NCBI GenBank assembly: GCA_947253155.1 | Contig: CAMXYK010000009.1 | Coordinates: 1 to 50,764 of the forward strand | DNA from: an uncultured Bifidobacteriaceae bacterium | Lineage (GTDB): Bacteria > Actinomycetota > Actinomycetes > Actinomycetales > Bifidobacteriaceae | DNA length: 50,764 nucleotides | Direction: 5' to 3' | Shown: piece after piece, positions 8,046-18,400 of the stretch | Position numbering within the stretch: the stretch's first letter is position 1 | Layout: each line of letters begins with the position of its first letter | The notes under the pieces: generated by a model | The model's input: only the letters and a program-made list of their open reading frames with translations | Told to the model about the DNA's origin: nothing | Databases searched by the model: none | Position numbers and translations under genes: made by a program

Positions 8046-9149
8046 CTACGAATTGCGCAGTTCGGGCAGACGGCGGCGCAAGTACGGAAGCATTGTGAGC
8101 ACAGTAAGCAGCGCAGCAGCAATAACCATGCCAATCAAAACGTACACAGCTTTAAAGAACAGAATCATAATAGAGCCAAACGCAATCAGCGCCGCCCATC
8201 CCCACAAAATCAGCACCGCGCCTTGCACAGAATGCCCAATGCGCAGCATGCGGTGATGCAAGTGCATGCGATCCGGGTGCATTGGCGACTGACCCTTAGC
8301 AACGCGCCGCGTAATCGCTAAACACATATCAAGAACCGGCAAAAACAGCACAAGAATCGGCAGCAAAATCGGCATAAACACAGGCAAATAAATACTGGTA
8401 TGCACGGCGGAAGGGTCCAAATGGCCGGTCATAATAATCGACGCGCACGTGATTAAGTAGCCGATTAACATGGAGCCGGAATCGCCCATAAAAAGTTTCG
8501 CAGGATGCCAGTTGTGCAAAATGAAGCCTACGCACATTCCCACCATTGCAACGTCAATAAGAGTTGCCATTGATGCGTAGGATGGCGACGTGCGCGCGAG
8601 CATGTAGGAATAGGTTGCGAAGGCGATTCCGCCGATTGCAACGATTCCGGAAGCCAAGCCGTCTAATCCGTCTACGAAATTTACTGCGTTAATTGAAGCC
8701 ACAATAAGTATGGCGGTTATTGCGATTGATACGCTTGGTGACGCCGTTACAAGGGAGCCAAGCGGCAAAGTTACGATTTGCAACCCTCCCCACGCAACGA
8801 ACACAGCTATAAGCAGCTGACCGGCAAGCTTTAGCATCCAATCTAAATCCCAAATATCGTCGCATACCCCAAGCAGGCATATCATAACGGCTCCGGCAAG
8901 CACAACCCACGGCTGGTGAGTTCCAGCAAAAAGCCCGGAAATAAACGGCATGGAGCTTGCGAAAGCCATGGCAACTGCGAAACCAAAAAGCATACCCACA
9001 CCACCCATGCGAGGGGTTGGAATCGTATGCACGTCGCGAGCGCGAACTTTACCGACGGCTCCCATGCGGATCGCAAGATGGCGCACAAGCGGAGTAATCA
9101 GCCACGTTGCTCCACCTGCAATTGCTGCAATAAATAGGTATACCCTCAT
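8046..9149 (-). CDS. wecA: Polyprenyl-phosphate N-acetylhexosamine-1-phosphate transferase (WecA/TagO-type)
   Basis: An integral membrane enzyme that moves a GlcNAc-1-phosphate-type group from a UDP-sugar to undecaprenyl/decaprenyl phosphate, starting synthesis of a wall or surface glycopolymer. The 367-residue product has about ten hydrophobic segments. Family motifs are DDIWDLDW, NAVNFVDGLDGLASG, FMGDSGS and the C-terminal HLHHRML. These mark the WecA/TagO branch rather than MraY; a distinct mraY is present at 42291-43394. Position after rpmE-prfA-prmC-tsaC matches the arrangement in other actinobacteria, where this gene closes the block. Only a weak ribosome-binding site is visible before the ATG. 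The exact sugar and final polymer are not deducible. Confidence 0.88.
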   Translation of the reverse strand: MRVYLFIAAIAGGATWLITPLVRHLAIRMGAVGKVRARDVHTIPTPRMGGVGMLFGFAVAMAFASSMPFISGLFAGTHQPWVVLAGAVMICLLGVCDDIWDLDWMLKLAGQLLIAVFVAWGGLQIVTLPLGSLVTASPSVSIAITAILIVASINAVNFVDGLDGLASGIVAIGGIAFATYSYMLARTSPSYASMATLIDVAMVGMCVGFILHNWHPAKLFMGDSGSMLIGYLITCASIIMTGHLDPSAVHTSIYLPVFMPILLPILVLFLPVLDMCLAITRRVAKGQSPMHPDRMHLHHRMLRIGHSVQGAVLILWGWAALIAFGSIMILFFKAVYVLIGMVIAAALLTVLTMLPYLRRRLPELRNS

Positions 9150-9231
9150 CGGCTATGTCTTTCTGCTATTTTTGATATTCGCTTGGCTTTATTTGATTGT
9201 AACGATTTGACGGTACCAGAAAATTAGTAAA

Positions 9232-9918
9232 TTACTTTCGCAAAGCCTCGCGAATTTCGCGCTCCGAAATCACACCTTCACGCAAAATCGCAATACCGTC
9301 TTCGTTGTTTGAATCAGCGCCAACTACTGTGCTTGCCACGTGCGAGCGAGTCGGACCTGCGTTCAAATACAGCGGAATTTCGTTGCCAAAAGCCGCAAAC
9401 GCTTCTTCCACACTGTCTGCACTTTCGTTACCGCTGCGATTCGCGCTAGAAGCAGCCAGCGGGCCGGTGACTCGCAAAATTTGCATTAATTCCGGGCAAT
9501 CCGGCACGCGCACGCCTTGAGTTGCTTCAGTTTCTTGAGTTGCTTCAGCTGCTTGAGTTTTCTCATCATTTTCATTCGCTTTGCACAGCGTTGCAAGATT
9601 TGAAGCAACCGAATCCTTCTTCGCACGCGCAATCGGAGAATATCCGCCCGGAAGGAACTTTTTGCCTAAAATATCCAGCGGAGACGGCAAATACAGGCCA
9701 AGTTTTTCTAAATCTTCCACTCCGCTCATTAAAATTTGCAACGCCTTCGTGCGCGGCCTGCGCTTAAGCTCGTAAATTTTGGCAACAGCGGCTTCATTGA
9801 ACGGATCGCAAGCAACTCCATACACGGTGTCAGTTGGCACTACGATTACGCCGCCTTCGTTAATGATTTGCGCTGCCATTTGCAGTGATTCTTCGCTGAT
9901 ATTGCAAATTTTGCTCAT
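9232..9918 (-). CDS. tsaC: Threonylcarbamoyl-AMP synthase (Sua5/YwlC/YrdC family)
   Basis: Makes threonylcarbamoyl-AMP from threonine, bicarbonate and ATP, the first step of t6A formation at tRNA position 37. The 228-residue product has the YrdC fold signature: GGVIVVPTDTVYGVACD, the basic KRRPRTKALQIL substrate-binding segment, and a conserved SSANRSGNES stretch. There is a Glu/Ala/Thr-rich insertion (around TQAAEATQETEATQG) that looks like local repeat expansion. GAGGAAAA precedes the ATG at 9918. It is the fourth gene of the rpmE-prfA-prmC-tsaC-wecA block, linking tRNA and release-factor modification. Confidence 0.9.
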   Translation of the reverse strand: MSKICNISEESLQMAAQIINEGGVIVVPTDTVYGVACDPFNEAAVAKIYELKRRPRTKALQILMSGVEDLEKLGLYLPSPLDILGKKFLPGGYSPIARAKKDSVASNLATLCKANENDEKTQAAEATQETEATQGVRVPDCPELMQILRVTGPLAASSANRSGNESADSVEEAFAAFGNEIPLYLNAGPTRSHVASTVVGADSNNEDGIAILREGVISEREIREALRK

Positions 9919-9988
9919 TTTTCCTCTTTTATTGCTTATTTTGCTTATTTTATTCTGTTTGAGTCAAGTTTTATTTTTGATTAAAATC

Positions 9989-10894
9989 TTACTTTTCCGC
10001 AAAAGTGTATCGCGGTCTGCCAGTTAAGTCGTTTCCAACTCGAGCACGCGCAAAACCTACGCTTTCCGCATACTTTTTAAGCGCATCCCCTTGCGAAATA
10101 TCGTGCTCCATCACCATCGCTCCCCCAGGCTTAAGCAGCGCAAAAGCCGCGCGCATAATCTGCTCCGGAATAAGCAAGCCGTCCGCAGAGCCACCATAAA
10201 GCGCAAGCGGCGGATCATACTCTCGCACTTCAACCTGTTCTGGCACTTGACTTTCCGGCACGTATGGCGGATTCGTTATTACTAAATCTACTTTGTCACA
10301 AATTGCTTGAAGTTCCGGCGTGCAATCTGTAATATGCGATTTGGTTGCGTCTGCAAGCACGGCATGATAGCGACTGAAAATCTGAATATTTTCCCACTTT
10401 TTTGCAGTTTCTTCGAAATTTTTTTGCAAATATTGAAAAGCTTCAGGAGATTTTTCTACAGCCCATACTTGTGCGTCTTCAACTTCCGTTGCAATAGACA
10501 ATCCGATTGCGCCCGATCCTGCGCATAAATCAACTACCGTCGGCTTGCTAACACCAGACTCTCTAAGCCAATTCAATCCAGCTTCAACAACAATTTCCGT
10601 TTCAGGCCGCGGCACAAAAACGCCTTTGCCAACTTGCAAATCCAAGTAGCGAAAAGGCGCGCGACCAACAATATGTTGCAACGGCTCGCGCGAAGCACGC
10701 CTAGATACAAAATCGCTATATTTGCTAGCATAATCTTGCGAAAAATCGGTTAAATCGCCAAGTATTAGCGCTTTGTTCAGCTCAGCTAAACTTACGCCGC
10801 AAGCTTTAGCTAGCAGCAAGCGCGCGTCGTATTCCGCAGACTCCACGCCTGCTTCACGAAGACGCGCAATAGCATTTTGCAAAAGTTCGCGCAT
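9989..10894 (-). CDS. prmC: Release factor glutamine N5-methyltransferase
   Basis: Methylates the Gln of the GGQ motif in release factors using S-adenosylmethionine. The 301-residue product has the N-terminal helical substrate domain, SAM motif I VVDLCAGSGAIGLSIA and the diagnostic catalytic NPPYVPE in DLVITNPPYVPESQ. It lies directly downstream of prfA, its substrate, as in many bacteria. No strong ribosome-binding site is visible upstream of the ATG at 10894; the preceding 69 bp are ACTT-rich simple sequence. Confidence 0.93.
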   Translation of the reverse strand: MRELLQNAIARLREAGVESAEYDARLLLAKACGVSLAELNKALILGDLTDFSQDYASKYSDFVSRRASREPLQHIVGRAPFRYLDLQVGKGVFVPRPETEIVVEAGLNWLRESGVSKPTVVDLCAGSGAIGLSIATEVEDAQVWAVEKSPEAFQYLQKNFEETAKKWENIQIFSRYHAVLADATKSHITDCTPELQAICDKVDLVITNPPYVPESQVPEQVEVREYDPPLALYGGSADGLLIPEQIMRAAFALLKPGGAMVMEHDISQGDALKKYAESVGFARARVGNDLTGRPRYTFAEK

Positions 10895-10918
10895 TTTAAG
10901 AACCGTTTAAAAATTTTA

Positions 10919-10976
10919 CTTAGCTTACTTAAGTTACTTACTTACTTAACTTACTTGGCTTACTTACTTGGCTTGC
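10919..10976. repeat. ACTT-rich simple repeat spanning the prfA stop codon
   Basis: A tract of TTACTT/CTTACTTAA units fills the prmC-prfA gap. TTACTTGGCT occurs at 10951-10960 and again at 10964-10973 (period 13). The second copy contains the prfA stop codon and last codons. Confidence 0.75.
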
Positions 10977-12061
10977 GCTAAGCGGTCGGCTTCATCCGCC
11001 TGAATATCGCTGTCAATAACAGGCTGCAAGTCGCCGTCAAGAACCTGGTCAAGATTGTAAGCTTTGTAGTTCGTGCGATGATCCACAATACGATTTTCTG
11101 GGAAATTGTACGTGCGGATTCGCTCAGAACGGTCCAACGAACGCACTTGCGAGTGGCGCATATCCGCAGCTTCTGCCGCTTCCTGCTCGTGCTTCATGGC
11201 AAGCAATCGCGACTTTAACACGCGTAAAGCTGCCGCACGGTTTTGAATCTGTGACTTCTCATCCTGCATGCTAACAACAATGCCGGTTGGAATATGCGTC
11301 ATGCGGACCGCGGAATAAGTAGTGTTCACGGACTGTCCGCCAGGGCCGGAGCTCATGAAAATGTCGATTTTCAAGTCTTTTGGATCGATTTCGATTTCGT
11401 CGTCATCTTCGTCTGCTTCTGGGAACACGATTACGCCGGCTGCGGAAGTTTGAATACGCCCCTGCGATTCCGTAACTGGGATTCGCTGCACGCGATGCAC
11501 TCCGCCCTCATACTTCATGCTAGCCCAAACGCCATCTTCTGGAGCAGGCGTGCCTTTCGCACGAATCGCAAGCTGCACGTCTTTTACACCGCCAAGTTCC
11601 GTTGAATTTTCGCTTTGGATTACGGTAGTCCAGCCGCGCTTTTCCGCGTAACGCATGTACATACGCAATAAATCGCCAGCAAATAGTGCCGCTTCTTCGC
11701 CGCCTGTGCCAGCTTTAATTTCCATAATCATATCGCGCGCGTCATCCGGATCCCTAGGGATCAGTGCCGTGCGTAGCTTTTCTTTTGCTGCTGGAAGTTG
11801 CGCTTCTAAGCGCTTAGCTTCTTCTGCAAAATCCGGGTCGTCGCTTGCCATTTCGTTTGCTGCTTCAAAGTCGTCGCAAATCTGCTTGTAATTTAGGTAA
11901 GCGTTTACGATTGAGCCGAGTTCTGCGTGCCTACGGCCGAGTTTTCGAATAGCGTCCGGGTTTGACGCAACTTCCGGGCTTCCCATGCGACTTTCAATAT
12001 CGCGATACTCTTCTAACGCGGTAACTGCTGCCGGGAATTGTTCATCTACTGACTCAGCCAT
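10964..12061 (-). CDS. prfA: Peptide chain release factor 1
   Basis: Recognises UAA and UAG stop codons and triggers peptide release. The 365-residue product contains the catalytic GGQ in SSGPGGQSVNTTYSAVRMTH and an RF1-type anticodon-mimic region, followed by the conserved RIRTYNFPENRIVDHR segment. Two consecutive ATG codons (12064 and 12061) are possible. AAGGAAT gives better spacing to the second, which I chose. The gene lies between rpmE and prmC in the usual actinobacterial order. The last codons (AQAK) and stop lie in a tandem duplication. Confidence 0.95.
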   Translation of the reverse strand: MAESVDEQFPAAVTALEEYRDIESRMGSPEVASNPDAIRKLGRRHAELGSIVNAYLNYKQICDDFEAANEMASDDPDFAEEAKRLEAQLPAAKEKLRTALIPRDPDDARDMIMEIKAGTGGEEAALFAGDLLRMYMRYAEKRGWTTVIQSENSTELGGVKDVQLAIRAKGTPAPEDGVWASMKYEGGVHRVQRIPVTESQGRIQTSAAGVIVFPEADEDDDEIEIDPKDLKIDIFMSSGPGGQSVNTTYSAVRMTHIPTGIVVSMQDEKSQIQNRAAALRVLKSRLLAMKHEQEAAEAADMRHSQVRSLDRSERIRTYNFPENRIVDHRTNYKAYNLDQVLDGDLQPVIDSDIQADEADRLAQAK

Positions 12062-12094
12062 CATATTCCTTAAGTTAAAAATATTTAATTTAGC

Positions 12095-12146
12095 ACATAA
12101 AACGCCAGCCCCGATTCCGCGAGTTACACGAAAGCAGGGCTGGCGT
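12095..12146 (-). terminator. Hairpin terminator between rpmE and prfA
   Basis: A perfect 10-bp stem, ACGCCAGCCC (12102-12111) with GGGCTGGCGT (12137-12146), is followed on the minus strand by TTTTATG. It lies 9 bp after the rpmE stop, so it probably terminates or attenuates rpmE transcription ahead of prfA. Confidence 0.65.
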
Positions 12147-12154
12147 CATAAAAG

Positions 12155-12367
12155 CTACTTAGTCTTCTTACCGTAGCGCTTCTCGAAGCGAGCCACGCGT
12201 CCGCCGGTGTCGAGAATCTTCTGCTTGCCGGTATAGAATGGGTGGCACTTTGAGCACACGTCAACCGTCATGTGATCGCCATCAGCGGTGGAACGAGTTA
12301 CGAAAGTGCTTCCGCAAGAGCAGGTAACCTGCACTGCGTGATAATCGGGATGAATACCCTGCTTCAT
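12155..12367 (-). CDS. rpmE: Ribosomal protein bL31, zinc-binding form
   Basis: A 70-residue large-subunit protein starting MKQGIHPDYH. The cysteines CSCGS near residue 16 and CSKCHPF near residue 37 mark the zinc-binding (C+) type. The basic C-terminus RFEKRYGKKTK is typical. The ATG at 12367 has AGGAGA at good spacing; an in-frame extension to 12412 has no support. It heads the prfA-prmC-tsaC-wecA block but is separated from it by a hairpin. Its leader carries a perfect palindrome that may be regulatory. Confidence 0.94.
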   Translation of the reverse strand: MKQGIHPDYHAVQVTCSCGSTFVTRSTADGDHMTVDVCSKCHPFYTGKQKILDTGGRVARFEKRYGKKTK

Positions 12368-12446
12368 AATGTCTCCTATGGAATTCGGGCGACCCGGGTC
12401 GCAAAGCCCCAATAGCTAAGCGTGAACCGGAACCTTCGTTATTCTA
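12368..12446 (-). promoter_or_regulatory. rpmE promoter (-10 TAGAAT) and palindromic 5' leader
   Basis: TAGAAT at 12441-12446 (minus strand) would give a leader of about 67 nt. The leader contains the perfect palindrome GCGACCCGGGTCGC at 12389-12402, 20 nt before the start codon. The -35 is weak and abuts the stop codon of the giant surface gene. Leaders of bL31 genes are a known site of ribosomal-protein autoregulation in several bacterial groups; assignment here is inference. Confidence 0.4.
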
Positions 12447-12469
12447 GTCACCACCCTCGACGCATTTAG

Positions 12470-15400
12470 TTATTCTTTGTCATCGCGCTTGCGACGATGC
12501 TTACCAACGAATCCAGCTAAACCAACAGACGCTAACAAGCTGGCAAGTATTGCAGATTGCGCAACATTACTACCAGTTTTAGCAAGCTCAGGCGCAGGAT
12601 TATTAGGCGCAGGCTTAGAAGGCTCTTCCGACTCAGGCTCAGGTTCTGTGTAAGACGCAGCACTTGGCACGAAAGTAGAAGGCACTGTTTCATCCGGCAT
12701 AGCGTCCGGTTCTGCATCCGGCTCGAAATCAAAATCGAAATCCGGTTCCGGCTCAGGTTCAGGCTCCGGAGTTGGGGTTGGTGTTGGAGTTGGAGTTGGA
12801 GTTGGTGTTGGCGATGGAACCGAGTGGTTTTCTTGCGCAACATCAATTTCCACAATAATTTCCGCTTCGCGCCCATACTTGTCGGTAGTGGTAAACGTTA
12901 GCTCGACTTTTGGCTGACCGTTTACAATCTTCGGAGTGCCGGAAATCTTGCATTCAGTGCCATTGCAGATTGCATTAATACCGTTTACAGAATTCGTAAC
13001 CTTTGGGATTAACTTGTTAATAGTTAATGGCTCGCCATCTACTGTAACTGTTGTGTTATTCGCATCGCCTTCAGTCATGTTTTGCAATCTGAAGTTCGTT
13101 AAAATACCCTCGCGAGCGGAACCACTAAGCTTAAACTTCATAGGAGCCATCTTCTCGAAGTTTGCAGTAATAGTGATTTCTTTCTTTGGTTCAGCGGCAG
13201 GAACAGCATACAAATCCACACCAGCATCATCAAAGAGCTTCTTTAAATCTTGCAAAGTCGAGCTATGCAAAAGCCTAATTTTAGCTGCAATATCAGGCCT
13301 TTCCTTTTCTTCTGCGATTTGTATAAGAAGCTCGCGCTGTTCTTCCGAAGCGTAATCTTCTTCATTTGCCGTAAAGTCTGGAATCTTCACATCTGGATTA
13401 GCAGATTTTATAAGACTCTTGAAAGCTTCCAAAGAAGATTTGTGGCTAGCGCGAATAATACTAGCTACGTAATGTAAGCCGTTAATATCCGCAAACTGAG
13501 CTAACGCTTCTTTCTTCTTATCAAAAGTAAGCTTGTCATATTCAGCTAAGTCTATTCCTGCATTCTCTAGCTTCTTACGCAAATCAGCCAAGGAATCATT
13601 AGACTTACTAATTTCTTCAGCAAGTTTTTCATTTCCAGCTTCGTTTGCAAGTTTTACAAGCAAAGCTTTTTCGCGATTATGCTCAACGATTTCATTAACA
13701 TCAATGCCATTCTTTGTAAGCATATTCTTAATATTTTGCAATGAATCGTTAGACTTGCGAATGTCAGAAGCTAAACCAGCGTTACCCTTACTTTCTGCAA
13801 TCTTAGCTAATTCTTCACGCTTAGCATTGTAGACTTGCACAGCATGTTGTTTTTGCGCTTCGTTCAGGAGATTTTGCAAAGCAGCAAGCGTAGAGTTACG
13901 AGAACCACTGATCAGCTTTGCAACATAGTGCATTCCGTCAATCTTAGCCAAACGAGCCAAAGCTTCGCGTTCTTCTTCTGTAGCCTTGCGCCTATCTGCT
14001 GGAGCTACTGGAGTCTCAGTCGTGATAGAAGTCCAATTCTTGAACACGTAGCCTTTATATGCAAGAACGTCTGGAACCTGCATAAGGAAACCTTTAGCGT
14101 CATTTCGCACCCAATATACTGAAACTGGCTCGTCTCCAGCATTATCAAGAGGCGATTTTTGCAAACTTCCGCCCTTACCAGCTACATACGTCACCTTCGT
14201 GTAGTTCTTTTCTATGAACTTAGCTGCAGCAGTGCCTTCAGCTGGCAAATCGTTATTTGCAATAACTTTTGGCAAAACGTACACGCGCACAGGCAACTTA
14301 GTTGTAACAGTTTTTTGTTTACCGCCAGAATCAGTTTCATCAATAGGCTTAGTGACATTCACCATAATTGTTGAAATTCCAGGCTTTGAAACATCAACTG
14401 TAGAGCTACTATCTACAGATACACTCACTTTAGGGTCAGTGTTATGTACGAGCTTATTAAGGTTTGGAATACCCTCACCCACTCCAATAACTGTTTCTGG
14501 AATCTTCACATCGTCAACGCCATTTTGCTCAGCAACGAAGATACGCGGCTTACTAATATCCCAATTGTCATGTAAGAGTATGTTTGCCTTACGACTCTTT
14601 GCATCATACATTTGCCAAGTTGTGAAACCAGAAAGCGTTGCAGCAGTGTCGCTTGCAACCTTCTTAGCAAACTTAATATTATCTTCTTTATCTTTTCCGT
14701 GACGAATATACAGCAGTTTTGGTTTATACGAGCCGTCAGCCCACGTTCTACCAAATCCTGGAAGGAATATGGTTGCAACGTAACCATCTGGAATCTCGTC
14801 TTGCTGGGAAGCGTCGATTACGTTCTCTACGCGCTTATAAACCGCCTGATACGTAGTGTTAGCTTCATACGCATTTTTCAATATGCTTGAGCTTTGCAAA
14901 ATTTCGCTTGGCTTAACTTTATCTATAGTAAGAGGCTCAGCACTACTGTTATCTTTTGTAAAGTTATCAAGCTTCTTCCAACCAACGAACTCGTAATGGT
15001 AGCCATCAGCGTCATAATCCTTGCCAATAGCCTGCGGTGCGCGAACGCCAGAAGTCTTGCCCGTATGTGCGTAGAACAAAGTGCGAGAACCGCTAGCCAT
15101 AGTTCCATAACTATTATTCGTAATGAAGTTAACCTTCTTATACTCACTATCTATTTTGTCATGCTCAGATTGATCATCTTCAGTTGAAGTATTGCCAAGA
15201 TCCTTTACATTTTCACCGTAAATCAAGTCGTGCATTACTTTAAGCTTGCCAACAGTCTTATAGTCAACAGGCTTTTCCACGTCGTTATACTTAACACTAA
15301 CTATTAACGGAACAGTGTAAACGCCAGCTTTATCAACAGTTGGAGCAGTAGATGATGCATACTTAACTGTTACACTCTTTACATTTGGATTCTTTGTTGT

Positions 15401-18400
15401 ATCAATCAAAGAATCATAATTAGCAATGTATTTTTCTGGACTTGGAAGAGTCTCTCCATCTCCACGAATTGCAAGCAAAGTATTACTCTTAACTTTTGGA
15501 GTAGCTAAAGGCTCTTGATCTGCAACGAACTCTTGGAACGATTCGTTAATTTTCCACTTGCCTTTAGACTCAGCAACATTTGGAATAGCATCAACTGTCT
15601 TACCGTCGTTAAGCATGCTGCTTCGAGACCAAGTTCCCTTAGCACCAGTTAACTGCTTATTAAGCCAGTCTAATGCTTTACTTCTGTCTTTTGTAATCTT
15701 TTCAAGATCCGTGCCCTTCTTTACGTAGAACACCTTAGGGCCGCTTGTGCCGTCTGTCCACAATCGCCCTGGTGCAGGCTTAAAGATTGCAACTACAGCA
15801 TCCTTAGGAACTTCACCACCGTCAGCCGAACTCGAGAAGTAGTCGATTCGCTTGTAAACAGCGTGGTAAGTTACACCGTTTTGCAAATTCGCATCCGTGT
15901 AGCGGTCGCTTGAATTTATGTCAAACTTCTGCTCTGGATTCGGATTCGCAGCAGTCGGCTCTACGACCTTAGTCGCCCAACCCTTGAACACGTAGTGGTA
16001 CTTATCGCTGCTGTGATCCGTGCCGAAAGCTTGCGGCACGCGGATTCTAACATCCTTACCTTTGTAAACGTAAGCAGTAAGCGTAGTTGTTCCGACAGTA
16101 GAAGGAGTAGTGCCAGTCGTATCGTGACCAATAATAGTGCCTTCATCATTCTTGCCGGTAAAGGTAATTGGAACGTAGTCGTTAGCATTATTGCTGCCGT
16201 AGTCGCTAGTCTTAAACTTATCCCAATCGCTTGCGTACACCAAATCTGGCAGCACGCGGTACAGCACTTCAGCTTCAGCTGGCTTTTCGCCGCCAAGCTT
16301 CACTTGCACTTTAATCTTATGCAAGCCCGGAGTACTGTCAAACTTTTCGCCAGGCGCAAAGCTGAACGTAGCACCCTCTGGATACTCATCAGCATTCGTT
16401 ATAAGCCTCTTAGCAGACTCGCCACTTTCAGTACTAATCTTCTCAGTTGGCGTAAGCACTTGCGGAGCTGCAGCAACAGGAGCCTTCAGCTTGAAGTTAG
16501 CAATGTAAATTACTTCAGGGCTGTTCTGCTCTTCGGAGCGAATCGGCAAACGCGTTAAGCCGGTATCATACTTAATCTCCGTAGAGCCAGGGGCATACGA
16601 ACCGATTTGCGAAGTCCAGCCAGCAAACTCAAATCCAGGATTTGCTTTAACTGTTGGAAGCGGCATCTGATATGCCTTCGTGCCCTTAATTGCGTCGTAC
16701 ACAAGAGCAGAACCGTTAGCTACCTCACTTCCTTGCCAGTCAACAACGCTGCCCATAGAGCCTTGACCATCGGCCACTTTGAACACGTAGCGCGTGTAGT
16801 GATCCGGGCGAGCTTGGGCATCATCCTGGCGCTTAAGCACGCGAACGTCTTTATATTTGAAGGTGTATGTTTTTTCGCCAATCTGCTTGCCATCTTCGTC
16901 AGTAGCGTATTCAATATTCTGCTGCGTAGTTTCCGGCATAAAGCCTTCAATCGGCTTGTAGAATGCTACGTCGTACTTTCGATTTACAGAGCTGACTTCA
17001 CTTTCTGGAAGAAGATCCTTTTCTTTGCCATCCTCACCAATAATTACATAGCGAACCTTATACTTGCGCGTATTGTACGTTTGGTACACAAACTCGCCAG
17101 TATTCTGGTTCTCGTCCTTCGAGGCTTCAAAGCTTGTGAAATGCTTATCTGGGAAGTGCGTTTCGTCACTGTAGACTGCTTCCGCATTGTAGCGCAAATG
17201 CTCACGCAAGCCAGAAACAGTTTGCTCGGAAACATGATCTACAAGATCAGCTTCTTTGTGATTAGTTTTAGCATCGTTATACTGCTTAAACGTTACGCCT
17301 GGCTTTAAGAACACGTGCTTAAAAGTACCGTTGTAGCGAGTATCTTCAATCCACACTGCTTTAAGCGTTATATCTTCTACTACTTTGTTGCCGAAAGCGT
17401 ACGGAGTATTAGCAGCTACTACCTGATCGCCCTTTTTAACAAGCTCCCAGCCGTAGAAGTCGTAGCCCTTGCGCGTTGGAATACTAATTTTCTTTTCGTC
17501 GAGCGAATCATAACGATTAACTGTCCTCGTTTCCTTTACGTCAGTACCAGTTTGCTCTTTACCATCAGTGCCAAGTTTCGGCATATTGTAATCAAGCGTT
17601 ACAGTGTGCTTAATATCAGTTGGAAGACCCCACGCAGCGTAAAGCTTAATGCCATTGACTGGCACTGTAATATCTTTGTCTTCGCCATTTATAAACCGAG
17701 TGCCAGCCTGATCAAGAGCCCAGCCTTTAAACACGTAGTCTTTTGGCAAATTTTCAGGGCGAACGATGGAGTACTTAGTACCATTAAGCGTGAAAGTGTA
17801 CTTGCCATCGAACTGAGTTGCGGTGTTATTACCACCGTCATTAGTTACAGAAGCATCGTAAGACTTAACGTTGCCACCGTCGTAGTACAAGTCTGCATCT
17901 TTGCCCGTCAATTTAGCATTGCCGCGCTTAGTCAAGCTATACTCGAACGGCAGGTTATCTGTAGCAGCGACATTATCTTTTGTTATAGCATTGCCGTCCG
18001 CATTATAAAACTGCACGTCGTACTTCTTGCGGCTATACTCGAGAGTTGCTATTTTATCACTTTCAAATTCTCTACAACCACTCTTATCACCAAAATTAAG
18101 CTTTTTTTCAAAGCCAGCAACGTATTTACGGAACTCAAGATGATACTTCTTTTTAAACTCGTAATATTTCTTATATGCTGGATCAGTTTTAAGTTTTTCA
18201 GCAATCTTCGCATTTAACTTTTTAAGAGCAACTCCTCCATCTTCGTCGTCTTCGCCTTCATGATAATCAGGAAGTTTGCAATCATCATCATTTCCTTCTT
18301 CTGGAGCATCGTCTGGAGCGTCTTCACCTGTTACTTCTTCATAAAGCTCATGTACTTTGCCATAGAAGTCATCAAAATCGAGATTTTCATCAGCCTTAAC

